From NCBI RefSeq assembly GCF_016464625.1, contig NZ_JAEAGO010000002.1, forward strand, positions 682,001-746,000: a stretch of DNA of 64,000 nt. Reading direction: 5' to 3'. The notes beneath the pieces were generated by a model. The model was not told where the DNA came from and searched no databases. It saw only the letters and a program-made list of their open reading frames with translations. Below, piece by piece: positions 17,092 to 26,480 of this stretch. A program made the position numbers and the translations under genes. Within the stretch, counting starts at the first letter, position 1, and each line of letters opens with the position of its first letter. The stretch is from Penaeicola halotolerans. Its GTDB lineage: Bacteria; Bacteroidota; Bacteroidia; Cytophagales; Cyclobacteriaceae.

Positions 17092-19872
17092 TTATCTTAT
17101 TTCAAAGGCTTTAGTGTCGGACTGATTACCCGCAGTGATTTTTAAGCTAAACTTTCCAGGTCTTATGTATTCACCACTATCATCTTTGAAGTCCCAACCG
17201 ATCGTGTTGAAGCCTTTTTTAGCATCAATTGTGATCGTACGGACTGTATTGCCTTTGTCATTAAGGATAGTAGCTGTAGCAGTGCCTGAGCTTGGCAAGT
17301 AAGCCATCATCCAGGCATTACTATTGATGCCAAAAGCTGCCCATCTAGGATTGAATCTTTGATCATTGGCCATCACTACAGCAGCTGTATTCATGTCTTT
17401 GACAGCATGCATTGGATTGAGGTCTATGATGTAGATACTTCTTCCGTGAGTTCCTACTACTAGGTGGTTTTCTTTTGGCTGAATGATCATGTCATAGACA
17501 GCTACATTAGGCACTGAACCTTGGAAGATATCATAGTTCTTACCACCATCCATGCTGATGTATAGTCCGTGGTCAGTTCCTACGTAGAGCATGTTTTCAT
17601 TTTTCAGATCTTGTCTGATGATGTTTGTAGCTTCTGCTGGGAGATTGCCTGCTACTGAGGTCCATGTTTTACCATAATCTGTACTCTTAAAGACATGGGC
17701 TTTGAAGTCATCATTTCTATAGCCAGTCAAAGTCACGAACACTGTACCAGCATAGTGAGGAGAGGTTTCTATGCTGCTAATCCATCTACCTTGAGGAAGT
17801 CCTTTATTCACAGCTGTCCATGTACGTCCATTATCCCTCGTCATCCAAAGGTTACCGTCATCTGTACCCACGTATAAGTTTCCAAACTCTTGGTGTGACT
17901 CTGCTATCCAAGTAGTGGTAGAGAAAGGTACATTACCTTGAGGTAGATTTTTGGTCAAATCACCAGAGATTGTTTCCCAAGTTTCGCCTCTATCCATGCT
18001 TCTGTACAGATATTGTGATGACATGTATACAATGTCTTGATTAAATCTGCTAAGGATGATAGGTGTTCTCCAGTTCCATCTGTTTGGCTGATTGCCGATG
18101 TCATGACGTGGCGTGATAGACTTTCTCTCTCCAGTAGTCGTATTTACTCTAGCGTATGATCCAAATTGAGATCCAGTATACACGATGTCATTGGTGCGCG
18201 TGTCTACGGCTACAGCCATGCCATCACCACCAGCGAGTCGCTTCCAGTCACCATTTTGGTAGCCTACATTGTGAGCATTTGACCAGACACCATTGTCTTG
18301 AAGTCCACCATAAACGTTGTATGGCTCAGCATGATCTACCATGATAGAGTAGAATTGACCGATTTGCATGTTATTGATATGAGTCCATCTCTCACCGCCA
18401 CCATAAGACTGGTATAGACCACCATCAGTACCAAGCAAGATATGCTTACTATCCTTTGGATTGATCCACATAGACTGATGATCTGAGTGTACCCCTCCTA
18501 CAGAGTCAGACGTAGCGAAAGTTTTACCACCATCTCTAGAGACCATAAGCGGTACACCCAGTACAAATATTTCATTTGGATCTTGAGTAGATACTCTAAG
18601 TTCTCCGAAGTAGTAGCCATAGGTATTGTATAGTCTGCTGAGGTCTGATTCGCTTACTTTTTTCCAGCTCTTACCAGAGTCTTCAGATCTATAAACTTCC
18701 GCACCAGTTACTGTACTGTTGATGATGGCAGCATTGGCATCTGTATTTCCTGATCCATTGTAGTTGGCTATTTGTACAGGAGTGATTTTGCCGATTCGAA
18801 CTTCTTTTTTCACTACCTCAGCAGTGTATTTGGTAGCGAAGCCATTTCTTCTTAGAAACTGCTCTAGCTCCTTATTATCCAGCGCCTGTACATCTGCTGC
18901 TGACATGGTTTTGAATTTATCAAAACTCAAGCCCTCTTGATTGCCTCTGTTGGCAGGCCTTTCAGTTGTTTTTTCTTTTTGGCTATCGTGTAATACGTAG
19001 ACTACGTTTGGCTCACTCTGACTGTACTCGATGCCTATACGACCCACAAAGTCTCCAAGTGGAAAACCATCTACTGACTTAGCCCAAGTCTCTCCTCCAT
19101 CTTCTGATCGCCAGATCGCTGAGCCATCACCACTACCGATGAAGTTATTGGCTTGACGAAATCGCTCCCAAGTAGCGGCAAGTAATTGGTTTGGATTTTC
19201 GGGATTGATTGTGATTTGAATGACGCCTGTATTATCATCTACATATAGTGTGCGCTTCCAAGTCTTACCACCGTCAGTTGTCTTATAGAGTCCTCTTTCA
19301 CTATTTTGTGAGTAAAGGCTACCCATCGCACCAACCCACACGATGTCAGGATTAGTTGGATGGATGATGATCTGACCGATGTGTTGAGAAAAAGGCAAGC
19401 CCATTAGCGTCCAAGTTTCTCCGGCATCAGTGCTTTTATATACTCCAGATCCAGCGTAAGTCGATCGGCTGGAGTTATTTTCACCAGTACCTACCCAGAT
19501 GATATTGTTGTCAGATGGTGCGATGGCCATATCTCCTATGCCAAGTGCACTATGGTGATCAAAGATAGGCTTAAATGACTGACCATTGTCAGTAGTCTTG
19601 AAGACTCCACCTGAGGCTGCGGCTATATAGAATGTCTTAGTATCACTTGAGACTTCTATGTCTATGATTCGACCACTTGTTTTGATTGGCCCGAGATTGC
19701 TGGCAGCGTAGCCACTAAAGATCGTATTGTCTTTTAGTTTTTGGTGTTGCTCTACTGCTGCTTTGAGTTCTGCTGCTGTAGTAGGCTTCACTTCTTGTGC
19801 CACTGTAGCTGGTGCTATGCCGAGATAGAGGCAAGCCGCTAAAAATGAGACAGGTAGTAAATGTTTTTTCAT
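17092..19872 (-). CDS. Secreted BNR/VPS10-like beta-propeller protein
   Basis: About 926 residues from the Met at 19872, which gives a good signal peptide (MKKHLLPVSFLAACLYLGIA..ATVAQ); the frame opens 7 codons earlier. It has many Asp-box repeats of the form S-x-D-x-G-x-T-W (KSTDAGETWTLMGLPF, KTTDGGKTWKRTLYVDD, RSMDRGETWETISGDL), which build one or two beta-propellers of the sortilin/xyloglucanase type. The last about 70 residues (ILNDKGNTVRTITIDAKKGF) form a FlgD-like Ig domain. I see no canonical T9SS tail. A role in polymer degradation is possible, but no catalytic residue can be assigned. Confidence 0.85.
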   Translation of the reverse strand: MKKHLLPVSFLAACLYLGIAPATVAQEVKPTTAAELKAAVEQHQKLKDNTIFSGYAASNLGPIKTSGRIIDIEVSSDTKTFYIAAASGGVFKTTDNGQSFKPIFDHHSALGIGDMAIAPSDNNIIWVGTGENNSSRSTYAGSGVYKSTDAGETWTLMGLPFSQHIGQIIIHPTNPDIVWVGAMGSLYSQNSERGLYKTTDGGKTWKRTLYVDDNTGVIQITINPENPNQLLAATWERFRQANNFIGSGDGSAIWRSEDGGETWAKSVDGFPLGDFVGRIGIEYSQSEPNVVYVLHDSQKEKTTERPANRGNQEGLSFDKFKTMSAADVQALDNKELEQFLRRNGFATKYTAEVVKKEVRIGKITPVQIANYNGSGNTDANAAIINSTVTGAEVYRSEDSGKSWKKVSESDLSRLYNTYGYYFGELRVSTQDPNEIFVLGVPLMVSRDGGKTFATSDSVGGVHSDHQSMWINPKDSKHILLGTDGGLYQSYGGGERWTHINNMQIGQFYSIMVDHAEPYNVYGGLQDNGVWSNAHNVGYQNGDWKRLAGGDGMAVAVDTRTNDIVYTGSQFGSYARVNTTTGERKSITPRHDIGNQPNRWNWRTPIILSRFNQDIVYMSSQYLYRSMDRGETWETISGDLTKNLPQGNVPFSTTTWIAESHQEFGNLYVGTDDGNLWMTRDNGRTWTAVNKGLPQGRWISSIETSPHYAGTVFVTLTGYRNDDFKAHVFKSTDYGKTWTSVAGNLPAEATNIIRQDLKNENMLYVGTDHGLYISMDGGKNYDIFQGSVPNVAVYDMIIQPKENHLVVGTHGRSIYIIDLNPMHAVKDMNTAAVVMANDQRFNPRWAAFGINSNAWMMAYLPSSGTATATILNDKGNTVRTITIDAKKGFNTIGWDFKDDSGEYIRPGKFSLKITAGNQSDTKAFEIR

Positions 19873-19986
19873 AGCTGTTAGGTTGATTTTCAAACAATAT
19901 AAAATTTCTTTTTACATGCTTTTCATAAAAAATGATGAATAGTGATATGCATGGTTGATTGGTTTAGGAGAAATCTTTTGTCCAAC

Positions 19987-19999
19987 TGTCAAAATGACA
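19987..19999. promoter_or_regulatory. Palindromic element upstream of htpG (candidate heat-shock site)
   Basis: TGTCA-AAA-TGACA, a perfect 5-base inverted repeat, lies 71 bases before the htpG start. A near copy sharing the core CAAAATGAC sits upstream of clpB (36908-36920). No CIRCE-type site was seen. Shared control of the two chaperone genes is an inference. Confidence 0.45.
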
Positions 20000-20070
20000 T
20001 TTTTTAGGCTTTGGAACGGTGCTTGACAAGTATAAATCAAACAGCACATAAACGTAAACTAAATATAATT

Positions 20071-21951
20071 ATGCAAGAGAAGGGTACTATTTCGATCCAT
20101 ACCGAGAATATCTTTCCGATTATTAAAAAATTTCTCTATTCGGACAATGAGATATTTCTCAGAGAGCTTGTTTCTAATGCCGTAGATGCTTCTCAGAAGA
20201 TCAAGCGTTTGGCTTCTTTGGGAGAATACAAAGGAGAACTGGGCGATGTGAGAGTAGAAGTGAGCTTCGATGAAAAGAAGAAAACAATCAAAATCAGCGA
20301 CCGAGGTATCGGTATGACCGCAGAGGAAATCAAGAAGTATATCAATCAGATTGCTTTTTCGGGGGCTACCGAGTTTGTGGAGAAATTCAAGGATGCCAAA
20401 GATGCCAATGAGATCATTGGTAAGTTTGGTTTGGGTTTTTACTCAGCATTCATGGTAGCAGACCTAGTAGAGATAGACACTTTGTCTTATCAAGAAGGTG
20501 CAGAACCAGCCAAATGGACATGCGATGGCAGTACGAGCTTCGAAATCAGTAAAGGAAAGCGCAAAGAGCGCGGTACTGACATCATTCTGCATATCAACAA
20601 AGAATCTGAGGAGTTTTTAGAGCGCTTCAAACTACAGCAGATTTTAGATAAATATGCGAAGTTCTTACCTATTCCTATCGTGTTTGGGACTAAGACTAGA
20701 CAAGTAGAAGATGGAGAGGATAAGGACGGTAAAAAGAAATATAAGTCTGTAGAAGAAGATAATATCATCAATACGACAGCACCTATCTGGACGAAGTCTC
20801 CAAGTGATCTGACTGATGAGGATTATTTAAATTTCTACAAAGAGTTATACCCTATGAGTGAAGATCCACTTTTCTGGATTCACTTGAATGTAGACTATCC
20901 ATTTAACTTGACGGGGGTGCTTTATTTCCCTAAGGTCAAAAATGATTTCGACTTCCAGCGTAATAAAATCAAGCTTTTCTCTCGTCAAGTATTCATCACA
21001 GATGAGGTGAAGGATATCGTTCCTGAATTTTTGATGCTATTGCATGGTGTCATAGACTCTCCAGATATCCCACTCAATGTATCTAGAAGCTTCCTTCAGG
21101 CAGATGGCAATGTGAAGAAAATCAATAGCTACATCACTAAGAAAGTAGCAGATAAGCTAGGAGAACTTTACAAAAAGGATAGAAAAGCGTACGAAGAAAA
21201 GTGGAATGATATCGGGCTCTTCGTCAAGTATGGTATGATCAGCGAGGAGAAGTTCTATGAAAAAGGGAAAGACTTTGCACTTTTCAAAAACACAAAAGAT
21301 GAGTATGCTACAATAGAAGAATACAAGGAGAAAATCAAAGACATGCAGACTGACAAAGATGGCAATCTAGTCATTCTATATGCCAGCGATGTATCTAAGC
21401 AAGATGCCTTCATCACCTCTGCCAATAAGCGCAACTATGATGTGGTCGTGCTGGACTCTCCGATCGACTCACACTTTGTCAATCAACTAGAACAAAAGCT
21501 TGACAAAGTAACTATGAAGCGTGTAGACGCAGACGTGGCAGACAAGCTGATCAACAAAGAAGAGAGTATCGCTAATGTACTCACTGAGGAGCAGACTAAG
21601 CAGGTGAAGGAGATCTTCGACAAAGCGATCAACAATGCCAACATGCAAGTAGAAGTCACTAGTCTGAATCCTGAGGAACTACCTGTCACGATCACTATGG
21701 ATGAGTTTATGAGGAGATTTAAAGACATGGCGCAGACAGGTGGTGGGCCAAACTTCTATGGTGCGATGCCTGATAGCTACAAAGTAGCCATCAACGCCAA
21801 TCATAAAGTCATAGATAAAATCCTCAAAGCAAGCGGAGAAGAACAATCTCGACTAGCCAAGCAGTCATTTGATCTAGCGATGCTAGCACAGGGAATGCTT
21901 ACCGGCAAAGAACTGACGGCCTTCGTTCAGCGTAGCGTAGAGATGATATAA
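20071..21951 (+). CDS. htpG: Molecular chaperone HtpG (Hsp90)
   Basis: 626 residues from the Met at 20071 (MQEKGTISIHTENIFPIIKK); an in-frame Met at 20011 would add 20 atypical residues. The GHKL ATPase domain shows ELVSNAVDASQKIKRL, KISDRGIGMTAEEIKKYINQ and IGKFGLGFYSAFMVADLVEI. The middle domain has FQRNKIKLFSRQVFI and NVSRSFLQADGNVKKI. Length and domain order are normal. It works as a homodimeric ATP-driven chaperone in the cytosol. Single gene, with its own palindromic upstream element and a strong terminator. Confidence 0.97.
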   Translation: MQEKGTISIHTENIFPIIKKFLYSDNEIFLRELVSNAVDASQKIKRLASLGEYKGELGDVRVEVSFDEKKKTIKISDRGIGMTAEEIKKYINQIAFSGATEFVEKFKDAKDANEIIGKFGLGFYSAFMVADLVEIDTLSYQEGAEPAKWTCDGSTSFEISKGKRKERGTDIILHINKESEEFLERFKLQQILDKYAKFLPIPIVFGTKTRQVEDGEDKDGKKKYKSVEEDNIINTTAPIWTKSPSDLTDEDYLNFYKELYPMSEDPLFWIHLNVDYPFNLTGVLYFPKVKNDFDFQRNKIKLFSRQVFITDEVKDIVPEFLMLLHGVIDSPDIPLNVSRSFLQADGNVKKINSYITKKVADKLGELYKKDRKAYEEKWNDIGLFVKYGMISEEKFYEKGKDFALFKNTKDEYATIEEYKEKIKDMQTDKDGNLVILYASDVSKQDAFITSANKRNYDVVVLDSPIDSHFVNQLEQKLDKVTMKRVDADVADKLINKEESIANVLTEEQTKQVKEIFDKAINNANMQVEVTSLNPEELPVTITMDEFMRRFKDMAQTGGGPNFYGAMPDSYKVAINANHKVIDKILKASGEEQSRLAKQSFDLAMLAQGMLTGKELTAFVQRSVEMI

Positions 21952-21970
21952 TGTGTTAATCATCAAATAA

Positions 21971-22013
21971 AAACAAAAGTGCTCAGTCTCGATTTGGCTG
22001 AGCACTTTTGTTT
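21971..22013. terminator. Bidirectional terminator between htpG and gdhA
   Basis: Two perfectly complementary 16-base arms (AAACAAAAGTGCTCAG and its complement) enclose an 11-base loop between convergent genes. Confidence 0.88.
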
Positions 22014-22032
22014 GATAGCGTTTGCGCTAAAC

Positions 22033-23451
22033 TTAAGGAAATATGCCTAGATCCAAGTAGCTCACTGCAATACGGTCTAGGGCTAGGATAAATCCAGCTG
22101 TTCGTAGACTTTTGATCTTTTTTTCATGGCGAACTTTATTCATACTGTGATAAGCGTTGACCATAGTCTCTTCTAGGCCAGAGTTGACCAAGTCTCTTTC
22201 ACTAGCTCCCTGCGCGATGACAGCTCGCTGCTCTTCGCTAAACTTATCCCCAGTAGCTTGCTCGATATTATCAAGTAGTCGATCAAACTTCTGCATGTCA
22301 TAGCGCTTTTCGATCTTGCCAAATGATACTCTTGAAAGATTTTTTAGCCATTCGAAATAAGACACTGTCACACCACCAGCATTGAGGTACATGTCTGGGA
22401 TGACCATGATGTTTTTTTCAAGTAATATCTTTTCAGCTTCCTGCGTCACTGGGCCATTAGCGGCTTCTCCTATTATCTTTGCTTTAATGTGCGGGGCATT
22501 TTCTTTTGTGATTTGATTTTCCAGTGCCGCAGGGATCAGTATGTCACAGGCAGTAGTCAGTAGGTCTCCGCTATTCTCTATAAACTTGCCTTTTTGATAA
22601 CCTTTGAAGCCTTTATTTTCTATTTGGTATTTTTTGATCGCTTCTACATCTATACCATTTTCATCATAGATGCCACCATTCCACTCAGCGATACCGATGA
22701 TTTTAGCGCCAGCCTCTTGACAAAACAATGCCGAGTAATACCCTACATTACCTAAACCTTGAACGATGATTTTTTTATCTTTCAACCCTGTTTGTAGTCC
22801 TAAAGCTTCCATGTCTTCTTTGACACTGACAGCTTCTCTGATACCGATGTACACACCCATACCAGTCGCCTCTGTACGACCGTCAATCCCATGTTGAGAT
22901 ACAGGTTTACCTGTCACACAGCCTTTTGAATTGATCGAATCTGGGTTAAATGCCTCATAAGTGTCTACGATCCAAGCCATCTCACGGGCACCAGTACCAT
23001 AGTCTGGCGCAGGCACATCGATAGCTGGCCCTATAAACTTCTTTTTGATAAGTTCAGAAGTATATCTCCTAGTAATTCGCTCTAGTTGACCGACATCGTA
23101 CTTGAGAGGGTCTATACGCACTCCACCTTTAGCTCCACCAAAAGGAATGTTTACTAAGGCACACTTGAAAGTCATTAGGGCTGCCAAACCTTTGACTTCA
23201 TCTTCATTGACATGTTCACTAAATCTGATACCACCTTTGACTGGAAGCTTGTGGTGAGAGTGCTGTATGCGATAGCCAGTGAGTACTTCATAGCTACCAT
23301 CGTCTTTTCTCAGTGGGAAGTTGAACTTATAGATACTATTACACTGCTTGATCTGTTCTACCAGTCCAGGGTGCAGGTCAAGGTGTGCTGCGGCATCATC
23401 TACGAAGCTACAGACATCATTGAATAAGCTATAATCTTGATTTTTTGACAT
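22033..23451 (-). CDS. gdhA: Glutamate dehydrogenase (Glu/Leu/Phe/Val dehydrogenase family)
   Basis: A 472-residue enzyme. Substrate-side motifs are KLPVKGGIRFSEHVNEDEVK, LMTFKCALVNIPFGGAKGGV with the catalytic Lys region, and DVPAPDYGTGAREMAWIVDT. The Rossmann domain has KIIVQGLGNVGYYSALFCQE. It interconverts glutamate with 2-oxoglutarate and ammonia. The C-terminal helix region (about 415-472) is longer than in many 410-430-residue relatives. Cofactor choice cannot be read with certainty. Single gene, convergent with htpG. Confidence 0.93.
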   Translation of the reverse strand: MSKNQDYSLFNDVCSFVDDAAAHLDLHPGLVEQIKQCNSIYKFNFPLRKDDGSYEVLTGYRIQHSHHKLPVKGGIRFSEHVNEDEVKGLAALMTFKCALVNIPFGGAKGGVRIDPLKYDVGQLERITRRYTSELIKKKFIGPAIDVPAPDYGTGAREMAWIVDTYEAFNPDSINSKGCVTGKPVSQHGIDGRTEATGMGVYIGIREAVSVKEDMEALGLQTGLKDKKIIVQGLGNVGYYSALFCQEAGAKIIGIAEWNGGIYDENGIDVEAIKKYQIENKGFKGYQKGKFIENSGDLLTTACDILIPAALENQITKENAPHIKAKIIGEAANGPVTQEAEKILLEKNIMVIPDMYLNAGGVTVSYFEWLKNLSRVSFGKIEKRYDMQKFDRLLDNIEQATGDKFSEEQRAVIAQGASERDLVNSGLEETMVNAYHSMNKVRHEKKIKSLRTAGFILALDRIAVSYLDLGIFP

Positions 23452-23507
23452 ATCTAAAAATTTTGATTCAGCTTAAATTACGAATAAATAGGTTAAAACC
23501 AGTCTAA

Positions 23508-24605
23508 TTATGGTTTTTCTAAACTAGCCAGTTCTCTAGTTTTCCACTCATAGACGAGCTGTGGCAGCTCTTGATAGCTTTTTATTCCAGCTTTTACTCC
23601 TTGGGTTTTGAGATAGATATCATTTGTTTTTTTACTGATCTCTATAGAAAACGGCTTGTAGAGCTGGCTATTCTTATAGATTGAGAGGATGTCATTGCGC
23701 ACACTTCGAGACATGCTAGAAACTGTCTCTGCATAGGCCGCTTCACTCATTTTGAGTAGGTCATTGAGCAGGTATCTGAAGAGTCTTAGTTCTGCGGAGT
23801 ACCTCAAGCGTGGATCTTCCGCTTTTGAACAAGCGATATAAGCCATCAGGTTAGCCTCGCCTTCATGAGTGATGCCATAAGCATGAGACAGTTCATGGGC
23901 TATAGTGAATGGTTTATCTACTGTATGAAGTGAGTTGTCAATATAGCTTTCTCCAAAAAAAGGCACATAAATACCCGCAATTCCGAATTTCCGAAGTAGA
24001 CCATTTGGTCGGAGTGATTTGGTACGACCTTTTCCCCAAGTGAGAAAACCAAGACTGTCTAACGGCTTCTTAAGTGCTTCACGTACCAGATTTTCAGCTT
24101 CTTTGTGTGTCATGAGTTCGGTGATCGCAGCTGTATCAGGCTTGATATCATCTCTCAAGGTATTGAGTTTGTGGATCGTTTCTAATGCTAAAGATCTGAC
24201 TTCATCTATTCTCAGTCGCTCAGGTGCTAGGGACAGTTTGTCTCTCAAGTCAGGTCGTGGATAGTTATAGCCCCAGAGAATAAAAAATAAACTAATGGCT
24301 AAGGCTACAGCACTCGCTATGTCCAAAATAGTGAAGGTAATTCGCTTTGACCAAGACCATTTTGGCAGGGGGGACTTTCGCTTGATGGCTTTGAATAGTT
24401 TCCAGCCCAGAAAAAGAAGGAATAAATGAAAGATAGGTAATGGAATAAGCCCTACACTGAAGTCAAAAATAAATCGAAGGCTAGGAAAAATAAACTGTCC
24501 ATATACAGATTCAGCGAGTTGAGGATCTTGAATAAAAAAATGACGCACTAGCAGTACTACAGGCAATATCAAAATCCAAATCCAGCGTAATCTCCAGTTT
24601 ATCAT
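23508..24605 (-). CDS. DUF3810 membrane protein with HExxH motif
   Basis: A 365-residue protein of a family widespread in Bacteroidota and Firmicutes and labelled DUF3810. The first about 120 residues hold three predicted membrane spans. A soluble part follows, with a zinc-metallopeptidase-like motif FTIAHELSHAYGITHEGEAN around residues 237-256. The HELSH and the following Glu fit a gluzincin-like site, so a membrane-anchored protease is plausible, but no substrate is known. It is 56 bases upstream of the gdhA start and separated from nfu by a hairpin. Confidence 0.85.
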   Translation of the reverse strand: MINWRLRWIWILILPVVLLVRHFFIQDPQLAESVYGQFIFPSLRFIFDFSVGLIPLPIFHLFLLFLGWKLFKAIKRKSPLPKWSWSKRITFTILDIASAVALAISLFFILWGYNYPRPDLRDKLSLAPERLRIDEVRSLALETIHKLNTLRDDIKPDTAAITELMTHKEAENLVREALKKPLDSLGFLTWGKGRTKSLRPNGLLRKFGIAGIYVPFFGESYIDNSLHTVDKPFTIAHELSHAYGITHEGEANLMAYIACSKAEDPRLRYSAELRLFRYLLNDLLKMSEAAYAETVSSMSRSVRNDILSIYKNSQLYKPFSIEISKKTNDIYLKTQGVKAGIKSYQELPQLVYEWKTRELASLEKP

Positions 24606-24640
24606 GTACGGGGGTTTTATGATAGATACGAGCTATCAGC

Positions 24641-24670
24641 AAAAAAGCTTCCAATTTTGGAAGCTTTTTG
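24641..24670 (-). terminator. Hairpin upstream of the nfu stop side
   Basis: AAAAAGCTTCC/GGAAGCTTTTT with a 4-base loop lies 9 bases beyond the nfu stop; on the minus strand it ends in six T residues. Confidence 0.85.
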
Positions 24671-24678
24671 ATAAAGTT

Positions 24679-25260
24679 TTAGCCGTTTAACGCTTCTACA
24701 GAGGTGACCTCTGGCACCATACGCTTGAGCAAGTTTTCTATTCCAGCCTTGAGTGTGACTGTAGAGGAAGGACAGCCAGAGCATGAGCCTTGCAGCATTA
24801 CTTTGACTACTCCATCTTGGAAAGAGTAGAAGGTAATCGCCCCGCCATCTTGCTCTACTGCTGGTCTGATGTATTCATCCAGTATACCTTTGATGACTTT
24901 GACTGTTTCAGAGTCATTTGGGTCAAAAAGTGGATCGCTAGTAGGCGCTACTTTTACTACTGGTTGCTCACTTTCGAAGTATTTCTTGATCGTCTCTTTG
25001 ATAAAGTCTTGGATATCTATCCATTCGATATCAGCTTTCTTAGTGACAGTAATGAAGTTGGCCGCGATAAATACTCGCTCCACAGCAGCGAAATTGAAAA
25101 GCTGCTCAGCTATCAGTGAATTATCAGCGCTTTTAGCGTCTGGAAAATCATAACTAATACCATCGCCCAAAAGCATGAAGTTAAGTACAAACTTCATAGA
25201 ATTAGGGTTTGGATTGGCCTCCATGTATATATTGACAGGTCTTTTGGTCGCTTGTAGCAT
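24679..25260 (-). CDS. nfu: Nfu-type iron-sulfur cluster scaffold/carrier protein
   Basis: A 193-residue two-domain protein. The N-terminal Nfu_N domain reads RPVNIYMEANPNPNSMKFVL and the C-terminal NifU-like domain has EYIRPAVEQDGGAITFYSFQ and GSCSGCPSSTVTLKAGIENL. The CSGC (CxxC) pair binds a 4Fe-4S cluster at the dimer interface for delivery to target enzymes. A -7 box (TATATTTG) lies about 26 bases upstream of the start. Single gene with its own terminator. Confidence 0.93.
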   Translation of the reverse strand: MLQATKRPVNIYMEANPNPNSMKFVLNFMLLGDGISYDFPDAKSADNSLIAEQLFNFAAVERVFIAANFITVTKKADIEWIDIQDFIKETIKKYFESEQPVVKVAPTSDPLFDPNDSETVKVIKGILDEYIRPAVEQDGGAITFYSFQDGVVKVMLQGSCSGCPSSTVTLKAGIENLLKRMVPEVTSVEALNG

Positions 25261-25285
25261 ATTGATTTAGTGATTTTGATCGATG

Positions 25286-25293
25286 CAAATATA
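25286..25293 (-). promoter_or_regulatory. -7 box (TATATTTG) upstream of nfu
   Basis: TATATTTG on the minus strand fits TAnnTTTG and ends 25 bases before the nfu start. No clear -33 TTTG is present. Confidence 0.5.
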
Positions 25294-25340
25294 ACAGCTA
25301 CACACTAATATAGTTCCCTGAGATGCTGAATCATCATGTA

Positions 25341-25757
25341 CTAATTGAATCTATAGCGGATACCCCAGCTTCCTCTAAAAACGTCCGGGTTGAAATTTGA
25401 TCCAGTAGCGATCAGAGCTGCGGCTTCTATGTGAAATCCGAACCTTTTTTCTGCAAATGGATAAAACTGTACTCCGACAGGCAAGACTACCGATTCAAAA
25501 GCATTGAAACGGAAACCAAGTCCGCCATAGAAATTGAGATCTTCTTTTTCCACAAAATTATAACTACCAGCGATCTCGGGCGAGAAGTCATTGAAGCTAA
25601 CGTCTGAGGCAAACCTCAAATGAGCATTGATTTTATTTTCAAAAGTATAAGTGCCTTCTATCATAGGTAGATTTGACTGATGGAAAGCTACAGCAAACTG
25701 CGCTTGTGCTTGAAAGCTCAGCAGGATTACAAAAAGGATTAAGCCTATTTTTTTCAT
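25341..25757 (-). CDS. Small outer-membrane beta-barrel protein, unknown function
   Basis: A 138-residue protein with a clear signal peptide (MKKIGLILFVILLSFQAQAQ). The rest alternates aromatic/hydrophobic and polar residues (FYGGLGFRFNAFESVVLPVG, HIEAAALIATGSNF) and ends GIRYRFN, so a small six- to eight-stranded barrel is likely. I cannot name a specific family. It stands alone, 81 bases upstream of nothing on its own strand and downstream of the carbonic anhydrase gene. Confidence 0.78.
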   Translation of the reverse strand: MKKIGLILFVILLSFQAQAQFAVAFHQSNLPMIEGTYTFENKINAHLRFASDVSFNDFSPEIAGSYNFVEKEDLNFYGGLGFRFNAFESVVLPVGVQFYPFAEKRFGFHIEAAALIATGSNFNPDVFRGSWGIRYRFN

Positions 25758-25838
25758 GATGTTAAAAATTTGGTTTGAAAGTTAAACGTTCAAGTAAACC
25801 AATAATTGCAAAAATGTCATGCTCTAAGCAAGTGCATT

Positions 25839-26474
25839 TTACAAGTCAAACTGATAAAGATCAAAATCTTTAAAGTCTTGGTCTACATGAATGTCGAGAT
25901 CTTTGATGATACCATCTCTGAGATCATAGACCCACCCATGCACTTGGATGTCCTGCCCAGATTTCAAGGCCTTTTGGATAAAGGAAGTCTTATAAATGTT
26001 AAAGACTTGTTCTCTCACATTGGCTTCTACGAGTCTATTGATTTTATCTTCTTCCGTTGCAGCATTATCTATGTAGGAGCGGTTGAGTCTGTAGACATCT
26101 TTGATATTCCTTAGCCACTTGTCTATCAGTCCATGGTGTGTGTTTTCTAGGGAAGCTTTGATTCCTCCACAGCCATAGTGCCCACAGACGATGATATGCT
26201 CTACCTTGAGCACATCGACTGCATACTGCATGACAGACATCAGGTTCATATCGGTATGCACGACTAGATTGGCTATATTCCTGTGCATAAACATCTCCCC
26301 AGCGTCTGTCCCAGTGATCTCATTGGCAGGCACTCGGCTATCAGAGCATCCGATCCAGAGATATCTCGGAGTTTGCTTGACTGCTAGTTCTTTGAAGTAG
26401 TTTTCATTGAGGGCTAGCTTTGCTCTGACCCATTTCTGATTGTTTTCAAGTAATTTCTGATAAGACTGCTGCAT
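25839..26474 (-). CDS. can: Beta-class carbonic anhydrase
   Basis: A 211-residue enzyme with zinc ligands visible in IGCSDSRVPANEITG (Cys, and the Asp-Arg dyad) and in IIVCGHYGCGGIKASLE (His and Cys). It interconverts CO2 and bicarbonate in the cytosol. The gene starts 6 bases after the stop of a SulP transporter gene, an arrangement that suggests joint handling of bicarbonate. Length matches E. coli Can (about 220). Family certain. Confidence 0.95.
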   Translation of the reverse strand: MQQSYQKLLENNQKWVRAKLALNENYFKELAVKQTPRYLWIGCSDSRVPANEITGTDAGEMFMHRNIANLVVHTDMNLMSVMQYAVDVLKVEHIIVCGHYGCGGIKASLENTHHGLIDKWLRNIKDVYRLNRSYIDNAATEEDKINRLVEANVREQVFNIYKTSFIQKALKSGQDIQVHGWVYDLRDGIIKDLDIHVDQDFKDFDLYQFDL

Positions 26475-26480
26475 GGTGGA

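Noticed and set aside
19715-19897. 60-codon frame overlapping the start of the propeller gene on the same strand
   Set aside because: It is a shifted frame over the signal-peptide region of the propeller gene, with no own features.
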